Part shown: positions 57,366-64,000 of the stretch, piece by piece
Position numbering within the stretch: the first letter of the stretch is position 1
How the letters are laid out: every line of letters starts with the position of its first letter
Origin: Pseudomonas mucidolens
GTDB taxonomy: Bacteria > Pseudomonadota > Gammaproteobacteria > Pseudomonadales > Pseudomonadaceae
Assembly: GCF_900106045.1 (NCBI RefSeq)
Contig: NZ_LT629802.1
Span: forward strand, 5,766,001-5,830,000
Direction: 5' to 3'
Length of the DNA: 64,000 bases
Made by a program: the position numbers and the translations under genes
Notes under the pieces: generated by a model
Seen by the model: only the letters and a program-made list of their open reading frames with translations
Told to the model about the DNA's origin: nothing
The model's database searches: none

Positions 57366-58253
57366 TCAAAGACGCGTGGCCGAAAAGGTGTCGCATTGGG
57401 TGATCTGGCCCTGGGCAAAACCGGTCTTGAACCAGCGTACCCGCTGTTGCGAGGTGCCGTGGGTGAACGAATCAGGCACCACACGGCCCTGGCCCTGCTG
57501 CTGCAACCGATCGTCGCCGATGGCATTGGCCGCATTCAGCGCTTCTTCGATATCGCCGGGTTCCAGCCAGTTCAGGCGCTTTTGCGCACGGTTGGCCCAG
57601 ACACCGGCGAAGCAGTCGGCTTGCAGTTCCTGGCGTACCAGCAGGCCTCCGTCGCCTTCCATCTGGCGACCTTGCTGGCGCGCCGCCTGAATCTTCGAGG
57701 AGATCCCGAGCAGAGTCTGCACATGGTGGCCGACTTCGTGAGCGATCACGTAGGCCTGGGCAAAATCGCCGGCGGCCTGGAAGCGTTGCGACATTTCCCG
57801 GAAGAAATCCAGGTCCATGTACACCTGTTGGTCAGTCGGGCAATAGAACGGGCCGCTGGCGGACGTCGCGCCACCGCAGGCGGAGTTCACCCGGCCACGG
57901 AACAGAATCAACTTGGGGTTCTTGTAGGTCAGGCCGTTTTCCTTGAACACCTGGCCCCAGGTGTCTTCGGTATCGCCAAGCACGGCGCGGACAAATTCGG
58001 CCTGCTCGTCGTTGGCCGGTGGTGCCTGGCGCGTTTGCGGGCTGACGGAAGGGGCTTGCTCGGTCATTTGACCGCTCAGTTGCCCGAGGATCTGCATCGG
58101 GTCCTGGCCGGTCAGCAGACCGATGCCGACGATCAGCACAATGGCCGTCAAGCTCAGGCCCTTGCCACCGCCAAAGCGCATACCACCGCCACCACCGCCG
58201 TTGTTACGCGCGTCGACCACGTTGTCGCTGCGTCGGCCCTTTTTCCATAGCAT
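57366..58253 (-). CDS. ypfJ: Neutral zinc metallopeptidase (YpfJ family)
   Basis: A 295-residue membrane-anchored zinc peptidase of the YpfJ type. One N-terminal helix (about 30-52) follows a Gly-rich segment. The zinc motif HEVGHH is near the middle, and the segment SACGGATSASGPFYCP is typical. The start at 58253 (MLWKKGRRSD) is supported by the family N-terminus. The natural substrate is not known. Confidence 0.92.
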   Translation of the reverse strand: MLWKKGRRSDNVVDARNNGGGGGGMRFGGGKGLSLTAIVLIVGIGLLTGQDPMQILGQLSGQMTEQAPSVSPQTRQAPPANDEQAEFVRAVLGDTEDTWGQVFKENGLTYKNPKLILFRGRVNSACGGATSASGPFYCPTDQQVYMDLDFFREMSQRFQAAGDFAQAYVIAHEVGHHVQTLLGISSKIQAARQQGRQMEGDGGLLVRQELQADCFAGVWANRAQKRLNWLEPGDIEEALNAANAIGDDRLQQQGQGRVVPDSFTHGTSQQRVRWFKTGFAQGQITQCDTFSATRL

Positions 58254-58313
58254 GTGGCAATCCTCTTGATGTGCGTGCGGTAGGCGCAATAATCGTTAGT
58301 GAGTATGGTCGTT

Positions 58314-58727
58314 TTAACGGCAATAGCCTTCGCCGGTATTGACCACCAGGCAATCTTTTTTCTCGGTCAGCCACTTCAAGCCAGTGGCTACGCCGTCGCC
58401 AGCGCGCAGCAGTTGCGGTCCATCGGGACGGGTAAAACTGATGCCCTCTTCGGTGGCCACGCCCTTGAAGGTGCCTGACGCATCGTCGTCGAGGCCGTAG
58501 CGCATGGTCAGCAGGTAATGCCCGCGGCCGATGCTCTGATCTTTGTTGACCGTCAAGCTCAGGCCTTCCACACCGACCCATTGGCCGACCCATTTGTCGG
58601 TAGGCAAGACTTCCGGCACCAGGGTGGCTTGTACCGACGCCGGTTGCGGCTGGCTGACCTGCGGCTCTTTATCGCAAGCGCTGAGGAACACCAGGGTGGA
58701 GAGGATAAACAAGATTTTTTTCATCAT
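58314..58727 (-). CDS. Hypothetical lipoprotein
   Basis: A 137-residue protein with signal sequence MMKKILFILSTLVFLSAC ending in a lipobox cysteine. The mature part has GQWVGVEGLSLTV and ends in CLVVNTGEGYCR. It looks like a small periplasmic beta-barrel domain protein of unknown role. The start at 58727 is chosen for the signal peptide. Confidence 0.83.
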   Translation of the reverse strand: MMKKILFILSTLVFLSACDKEPQVSQPQPASVQATLVPEVLPTDKWVGQWVGVEGLSLTVNKDQSIGRGHYLLTMRYGLDDDASGTFKGVATEEGISFTRPDGPQLLRAGDGVATGLKWLTEKKDCLVVNTGEGYCR

Positions 58728-58922
58728 GAGGGATAGGCCTTGGTGGAAATGCGCGCAATGGCTGGCGGGCGTGGAGCGTTGGACTCGATTACTGCAATTT
58801 AGTGCGCTGTTCGCCCGGTGTTTGGTTATGCTCTTGAGATACACCTGCGACCGGTTCTAGATTAACCGGTTGAGTGCCACCGTTCTGGGTGGTCATTTCA
58901 GCCTGTCGCGCGCGAGAATTCA

Positions 58923-59801
58923 ATGACCCTCAGCACTCCACTTTCCGGCGTCAACCATCCCCTCAAAGGCATTCTGCTGATTGTGGTGGCGACATTCCTG
59001 TTCTCCAGCCACGATGCGCTGTCCAAATACCTGGCCGGGTTCTACCCGATCGTGATGGTGGTGTGGGCCCGGTATATGGTGCATACACTGCTGATGGCCG
59101 GGATCTTCCTGCCGCAATCAGGCTTGCGGGTGCTGCGCAGCAAGCGGCCATTATGGCAAATCGCCAGGGCGTTGTGCCTGTTGGGCACCAGCCTGTTTTT
59201 TACCGCGGCGCTGCACTACATACCCTTGGCCGAAGCAACGGCGGTGAACTTTCTGGCGCCGATCCTGGTGACGGCATTGTCGGTGCCACTGCTGGGCGAA
59301 CATGTGACGCGGGGCCAGTGGCTGGCGGTTATCTGCGGTTTTGTCGGGGTCATCATCATCGTTCACCCGGGCGGTGAACTGTTCACGCCTGCTGTTTTTC
59401 TGCCGCTGACGTCGGCATTGTTTTTCTGCTTCTATCAACTGTTGACCCGCACCCTCAGTCAGTACGACAGCCCCACCACCAGCAACTTCTTCGCCGGCTT
59501 GTGCAACACCCTGGTGATGAGCGCGCTGGTGCCGTTCTTCTGGCAAGTACCGAGCTGGCGCCACGCGGTGTTGATGCTGGCGTTGGGCACCTGCGGCATG
59601 ACCGCGCACCTGATGCTGACCAAGGCATTCCGCGTGGCGGCTCCGGCGTTGCTGGCGCCCTTCGGTTACTGCCAGATCGTGTTTGCGGGGTTGTTGGGAT
59701 GGCTGGTGTTCAATCACACCCCGGACCTGACCACCGTGGTCGGAATCGGGGTGATTTGCTTGAGCGGCTTGGCCGCTGCCTGGCAGCAGCGGCGGCGTTG
59801 A
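58923..59801 (+). CDS. DMT family transporter (EamA)
   Basis: A 292-residue ten-helix transporter with two EamA repeats. The start KGILLIVVATFLFSSHDALSKYL and the ATAVNFLAPILVTALSVPLLGE segment are typical. The substrate is unknown. It is convergent with the next MFS gene (7-base gap). Confidence 0.89.
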   Translation: MTLSTPLSGVNHPLKGILLIVVATFLFSSHDALSKYLAGFYPIVMVVWARYMVHTLLMAGIFLPQSGLRVLRSKRPLWQIARALCLLGTSLFFTAALHYIPLAEATAVNFLAPILVTALSVPLLGEHVTRGQWLAVICGFVGVIIIVHPGGELFTPAVFLPLTSALFFCFYQLLTRTLSQYDSPTTSNFFAGLCNTLVMSALVPFFWQVPSWRHAVLMLALGTCGMTAHLMLTKAFRVAAPALLAPFGYCQIVFAGLLGWLVFNHTPDLTTVVGIGVICLSGLAAAWQQRRR

Positions 59802-59808
59802 GTTCGAC

Positions 59809-61143
59809 TCAGGCCTCGACGGTCGGAATCTTGCGCGGGGCCATGAAGTACATCCAGGTCAGCGCGATGAAGTACATCGCCGGGATCAGGGTGAACAGCA
59901 CGGTATAGTTGTTGTGGGTCACCGTCAGGATATGGCCGACGACCTGGGTCATGAACATTCCGCCGATGGCCGCGCACATCCCGCCGAAACCAAACACCGT
60001 GCTCATCATGTGCTTGGGCGTGTAGTCCATCACCAGGCTCCAGATATTGGCGGTCCAGGCCTGGTGCGCGCCGATGGCCAGGGAGATGGCAAACACCGCA
60101 ACCCACAATTGACTGGAGCCTGCGGCCATGATCACCCCGACGATGCAGCAGGCAAACAGCAGCATCGACAGCAATCGCGCCTTGATTGGCTGCATGCCAC
60201 GCCCGATCAGGAACGAAGACAGGATCCCGCCACCCACGCTGCCGAAATCCGCCGTCAGGTAAATGATGATCAGCGGGATGCCCATCTGGGTCACGTTGAT
60301 GCCCAGGTTGTATTGCTGGTTGAGGAATGGTGGCAACCAGTACAGGTAAAACCAGAACACCGGCGCCGTCAGCGAGTAGGCGATGGCGAAGGCCCAGGTG
60401 CCGCGCATGCGCAGGATACGGCTGAACGGCACGCGAGGTTGTTCTGGTTCGACTTGCTGTTGTACGTAGTCCAATTCCGATTGCTTGACGCTCGGATGGT
60501 CTTCCGGGTTGTAGTACTTCAAACCCCAGAACACCAGCCAGATGCCGCCCAGTGCTGCCATGCACAGAAACGCTGCCTGCCAGCCCCATACGTGGAGAAT
60601 CAACGGCAGCAGCATCGGCGTGAACATGGCGCCGACGTTGGTTCCCGCGTTGAAGATGCCGGTGGCCACCGCGCGCTCGCCGGCCGGAAACCACAGGCGG
60701 GTCGTCTTGACGCAGGCCGGGTAGTTGGCCGCTTCGGTCAGACCGAGGATAAAGCGGCAGACCATAAAGCCCACTGCCGAGGTCGCCAGCCCGTGGGCGC
60801 CGGTGGCGATGCTCCACAGCAGCACGGCGCAGAAGAACACACGCTTGACGCCGACTCGGTCGATCAGCCGGCCTTGCAGTACAAAACCGATGGCGTAACC
60901 GACCTGGAACCAGAAGTTGATATTGGCGTAGTCCATCGCCGTCCAGCTCATTTCCTTGGCCAGGATTGGCTGCATGACGCCGAGGGCGGCACGGTCGATG
61001 TAGTTCAGGGTGGTGGCAAAAAACACCAGGGCCAGCATGCCCCAGCGGGTTTTACCGACGGCGAGTGCACCGCGAATCTTGTCGCCGATGGCCGCGTTCG
61101 GGTTGCCAGGGCGCGCGGCCATGGCGGAGTTTTGCGAAGGCAT
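59809..61143 (-). CDS. MFS transporter, anion:cation symporter type
   Basis: A 444-residue, 12-helix MFS protein of the ACS family (RDRAALGV-like NYIDRAALGVMQP segment; GAHQAWTANIWSLVMDYTPK). Members carry aromatic and sugar acids. It is divergent from the QuiC1-type gene by 253 bases, so quinate or shikimate uptake is a reasonable inference. Confidence 0.88.
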   Translation of the reverse strand: MPSQNSAMAARPGNPNAAIGDKIRGALAVGKTRWGMLALVFFATTLNYIDRAALGVMQPILAKEMSWTAMDYANINFWFQVGYAIGFVLQGRLIDRVGVKRVFFCAVLLWSIATGAHGLATSAVGFMVCRFILGLTEAANYPACVKTTRLWFPAGERAVATGIFNAGTNVGAMFTPMLLPLILHVWGWQAAFLCMAALGGIWLVFWGLKYYNPEDHPSVKQSELDYVQQQVEPEQPRVPFSRILRMRGTWAFAIAYSLTAPVFWFYLYWLPPFLNQQYNLGINVTQMGIPLIIIYLTADFGSVGGGILSSFLIGRGMQPIKARLLSMLLFACCIVGVIMAAGSSQLWVAVFAISLAIGAHQAWTANIWSLVMDYTPKHMMSTVFGFGGMCAAIGGMFMTQVVGHILTVTHNNYTVLFTLIPAMYFIALTWMYFMAPRKIPTVEA

Positions 61144-61396
61144 GAGAGGTACCCGTTTTTTTAAATTCTTATGATGTGTTCTGGGTCTTGATCACTCCAG
61201 GGCGCTCATTAAAAGCGGTCCCGGATGCGCAGTCGATGGTGCGCAGTGGCTAAAAAATCGTCAATTCTCCAACCGTCATTGTGTTCGATAATCGCCCAAA
61301 AAACTAACCGGTTCGTACATTTTAAATTGCTGTGCTTTAGTGTGAGGTCAATAATTTGCCTCAGACAAGATCAGCCCTAATTGCCGGGAGTCGCCC
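61144..61396. promoter_or_regulatory. Divergent promoter region MFS / quiC1
   Basis: This 253-base region holds both promoters. It has an AACCGGTT palindrome at 61306-61313 and two TGCGCAG direct repeats near 61218-61242 that might bind the TetR-type regulator encoded downstream. I see no terminator. Confidence 0.4.
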
Positions 61397-63289
61397 ATGC
61401 AACGTTCCATCGCCACCGTTTCCCTGAGCGGTACCCTGCCGGAAAAGCTCGAAGCCATTGCCGCGGCCGGGTTCGATGGTGTGGAAATCTTCGAAAACGA
61501 CTTGCTGTATTACGACGGCAGCCCGCGTGAAATCAGGCAGATGTGTGCCGATCTGGGCATCGTCATTACCCTTTTTCAGCCATTTCGTGATTTTGAAGGA
61601 TGCCGTCGCGACCGCCTGGCGCGCAACCTGGACCGTGCCGAGCACAAGTTCGACTTGATGCAGGAACTGGGCACCGACTTGGTACTGGTGTGCAGTAACG
61701 CGTCGGCGGACTCAACGGGCGAGCACTCGATCCTGCGCGATGACTTGACCCTGCTGGCCGAGCGCGCTGGCCGTCGCAGCTTGCGTATTGGTTACGAAGC
61801 CCTGGCCTGGGGGCGCCACGTCAACACCTGGCAACAGGTGTGGAACCTGGTGCGCGAGATTGATCACCCAAGCCTTGGGGTGTTGCTGGACAGTTTTCAT
61901 ACCTTGTCTCTCAAGGGGGATCCCACGGCGATCGCCGATATTCCCGGTGACAAGATTTTCTTCGTGCAAATGGCCGACGCACCGCTCCTGGCCATGGACG
62001 TGCTGGAGTGGAGCAGGCATTTCCGCTGCTTCCCCGGCCAGGGTGAATTCGACCTGGCAGGCTTTCTCGCACCGATCATCAAGAGTGGTTACACCGGGCC
62101 ATTATCCCTTGAGGTTTTCAATGACGGCTTCCGTGCCGCACCGACCCGAGCCAATGCAGCCGATGGTTTTCGCTCACTGCTGTACCTGGAGGAGAAGACC
62201 CGCGAGCGCCTGGAGCAAGCAGCCACATCCGTGGATATCCTGTTTGAAACCCCGGTCGCCAGCGAGTATGACGGCATCGAGTTTCTGGAGTTTGCCGTCG
62301 ACGAAAGTCTCGGTGCCAAGCTTTCGCAGTGGTTGCAGCGCTTGGGGTTTGTCAATGCGGGGCAGCATCGCTCCAAGAACGTCAGCTTGTTGCGCCAGGG
62401 TGATATCAACCTGATCCTCAACTGCGAGCCTTACTCCTTTGCCCACAATTTTTTCGAGGCCCATGGCCCATCGTTGTGTGCCACGGCAATTCGGGTCAAA
62501 GACAGCACCAAGGCCCTGGAGCGGGCGGTGGCTTACAAGGGCCAGCCGTATCGCGGCCTGGTCGGGCCCAATGAACTGGAGCTGGCGGCGGTACGTGCTC
62601 CCGACGGCAGCCTGATTTATCTGGTCGATGATCGAGACGGGCTCTACGACACCGACTTCTACCTGCAATCCGAGGCATCAGGCGAAGGTGGCCTATTGCG
62701 TATCGATCATATGGCCATGGCGCTGCCGGCCGACAGCCTCGACAGTTGGGTGCTGTTCTACAAGAGCCTGCTGGATTTCGAGGCCGATGATGAAGTGGTA
62801 CTGCCTGATCCTTATGGCCTGGTAAAAAGTCGAGCGTTGCGCAGCCGCTGCAGTTCGATTCGCCTGCCGCTGAACATTTCCGAGAACCGCAACACGGCGA
62901 TTTCCCATGCGCTCTCCAGCTATCGTGGCAGCGGAGTGCATCACATTGCTTTCGATTGCGCGGATATTTTCGCGCAAGTCAGTCGCGCCAAAGAGGCGGG
63001 AGTACCGTTGCTGGATATCCCGCTTAATTATTACGACGACCTCGCGGCGCGCTTCGATTTCGATGACCAATTCCTCAGCGAGCTGGCGTACTACAACGTC
63101 TTGTACGACCGCGACGCCCAGGGCGGTGAGTTGTTTCATGTGTACACCGAACCCTTCGAAGGGCGTTTCTTCTTCGAGATCATCCAGCGCAAGAACGGTT
63201 ATTCCGGCTACGGCGCGGCCAACGTTGCGGTACGTCTGGCGGCAATGGCCAAGTCTCGCAGCGGCGCGGTGCGCCAGGCCAAGTTGTAG
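61397..63289 (+). CDS. quiC1: 3-Dehydroshikimate dehydratase QuiC1 with HPPD-like domain
   Basis: A 630-residue fusion. Residues 1-270 form an AP endonuclease 2-like TIM barrel (sugar phosphate isomerase/epimerase type) that dehydrates 3-dehydroshikimate to protocatechuate. Residues 290-625 form a VOC domain like 4-hydroxyphenylpyruvate dioxygenase, with metal ligands in RIDHMAMA, GVHHIAF and FFEIIQR. The two-domain design matches Pseudomonas QuiC1. It is flanked by an MFS transporter and a TetR gene, which fits quinate/shikimate catabolism. Confidence 0.9.
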   Translation: MQRSIATVSLSGTLPEKLEAIAAAGFDGVEIFENDLLYYDGSPREIRQMCADLGIVITLFQPFRDFEGCRRDRLARNLDRAEHKFDLMQELGTDLVLVCSNASADSTGEHSILRDDLTLLAERAGRRSLRIGYEALAWGRHVNTWQQVWNLVREIDHPSLGVLLDSFHTLSLKGDPTAIADIPGDKIFFVQMADAPLLAMDVLEWSRHFRCFPGQGEFDLAGFLAPIIKSGYTGPLSLEVFNDGFRAAPTRANAADGFRSLLYLEEKTRERLEQAATSVDILFETPVASEYDGIEFLEFAVDESLGAKLSQWLQRLGFVNAGQHRSKNVSLLRQGDINLILNCEPYSFAHNFFEAHGPSLCATAIRVKDSTKALERAVAYKGQPYRGLVGPNELELAAVRAPDGSLIYLVDDRDGLYDTDFYLQSEASGEGGLLRIDHMAMALPADSLDSWVLFYKSLLDFEADDEVVLPDPYGLVKSRALRSRCSSIRLPLNISENRNTAISHALSSYRGSGVHHIAFDCADIFAQVSRAKEAGVPLLDIPLNYYDDLAARFDFDDQFLSELAYYNVLYDRDAQGGELFHVYTEPFEGRFFFEIIQRKNGYSGYGAANVAVRLAAMAKSRSGAVRQAKL

Positions 63290-63328
63290 GGGATTGATGC
63301 TTCCTTAGTGGGGCGCGGCACCCCATAA

Positions 63329-63353
63329 TCACGGCCAGCATCCATGGCCGTGA
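63329..63353 (+). promoter_or_regulatory. Perfect inverted repeat before the TetR gene
   Basis: TCACGGCC and GGCCGTGA flank a 9-base spacer, ending 7 bases before the ATG at 63361. It may be an operator for autoregulation or a hairpin affecting translation; it could also be the terminator of quiC1. Confidence 0.5.
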
Positions 63354-63360
63354 GTGCAAC

Positions 63361-64000
63361 ATGATTTCGACCTCCCAATTGCCTGCCGCGTCCCTGGCGC
63401 CGCGCAAGAACCGCAAGAACAACCCGGAAAAGACCCGCGAGAACATTCTGCAAGAAGCCATTGTCGAGTTCGTCCAGCAGGGGCTGTCCGGTGCGCGAGT
63501 GGACGCCATCGCCGAGCGCATCCACACCTCAAAACGCATGATTTATTACTACTTCGGCAGTAAGGAACAGTTGTACGTTGAGGTGCTGGAAAAACTCTAT
63601 GGGGATATTCGCAATACTGAAACCCGGATGAACCTCACCGAGCTTGAGCCACAGGAGGCGATCCGGCGCCTGGTGGAATTTACCTTTGATCATCACGACC
63701 AGAACGTGGATTTCGTGCGTATCGTCAGCATCGAGAACATCCACAATGCCGAGTACGTGAAGCGGTCGGATTCGATCAAGGCAATGAACAGCAACATCCT
63801 CGAGGCGCTCGGCACCACCTTGCAACGAGGTGCCGAACTGGGTGTATTCCGCGCAGGGCTGGAGCCGCTGGACGTGCACTTGCTGATCAATTCGTTCAGT
63901 TTTTACCGGGTGTCCAACCGTCATACGTTCAGTGAGATTTTTCAGATCGAGTTATCGGATGAGGCGGTCAAACAACGCCATCGAGCGATGATTTGCGAGT
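63361..64000 (+). CDS. TetR family transcriptional regulator (3'-truncated by window)
   Basis: The reading frame starts at 63361 (MISTSQLPAASLAPRK) and runs off the window end after 213 codons. The HTH segment is ARVDAIAERIHTSKRMIYYYFGSKEQLY. The ligand-binding domain follows and the end is missing. Its position next to quiC1 and the MFS gene suggests it regulates the quinate/shikimate-type pathway. Confidence 0.88.
   Translation, partial: MISTSQLPAASLAPRKNRKNNPEKTRENILQEAIVEFVQQGLSGARVDAIAERIHTSKRMIYYYFGSKEQLYVEVLEKLYGDIRNTETRMNLTELEPQEAIRRLVEFTFDHHDQNVDFVRIVSIENIHNAEYVKRSDSIKAMNSNILEALGTTLQRGAELGVFRAGLEPLDVHLLINSFSFYRVSNRHTFSEIFQIELSDEAVKQRHRAMICE

Overview
The window is chromosomal DNA of a Pseudomonas, most likely of the P. 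fluorescens group. Three things point there: the gene order (mrdA-rodA-mltB-rlpA-dacC-ybeD-lipB-lipA; leuS-lptE-holA; lnt-corC-ybeY-ybeZ-miaB; hemL-thiE-thiD-ladS), which as I recall it matches P. aeruginosa; the high GC content; and the many paired palindromic REP-type repeats between genes. I see no rRNA, tRNA or CRISPR array.

Layout. 1-7.9 kb: cell elongation and peptidoglycan genes (PBP2, RodA, lytic transglycosylase, RlpA, D,D-carboxypeptidase), then lipoate synthesis. 8-15.3 kb: LdcA, a second SltB-type transglycosylase, the ribosome-rescue gene arfA (too short for ordinary ORF calling, with a hairpin inside its coding region), holA, lptE and leuS. 15.5-22.3 kb: a YdcF protein and the lnt-corC-ybeY-ybeZ-miaB block. 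22.4-28.9 kb: small proteins, hemL, thiE, thiD and the hybrid sensor kinase LadS. 29-39.2 kb: an AidB-type acyl-CoA dehydrogenase, AMP nucleosidase, RluE, an Lrp regulator, a structured intergenic region that may encode an sRNA, a cation efflux protein and the helicase HrpB.

The accessory highlight is at 39.2-43.1 kb. A lower-GC three-gene operon on the minus strand encodes an Hcp-family type VI secretion protein, a 491-residue unknown protein with a LysM-like segment and a glycine-zipper-like hydrophobic C-terminus, and a 129-residue polytopic membrane protein. Each junction overlaps by 4 bases (ATGA). I read it as an orphan Hcp/pore-forming effector/immunity module. It interrupts the tail-to-tail junction of hrpB and an endonuclease/exonuclease/phosphatase gene, and is flanked by 352-bp direct repeats made of the 3' ends of both genes. 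The copies differ at 8 positions, all transitions. That is the footprint expected of Campbell-type integration of a 3,568-bp circle, or of an equivalent duplication. A 16-bp near-identical repeat lies at the two inner borders.

43.9-64 kb: membrane and hypothetical genes, an NYN nuclease next to a DnaQ-type exonuclease, a Pseudomonas DUF6124 protein, an ACP-like small protein without the carrier serine, Lrp/YedA, RhlE, a TetR/MFS pair, a flavoprotein, a histone-deacetylase-like enzyme, tesB with a HAD phosphatase, a zinc metallopeptidase, and finally a quinate/shikimate-type locus (MFS transporter, QuiC1-type 3-dehydroshikimate dehydratase fused to an HPPD-like domain, TetR regulator cut by the window end).
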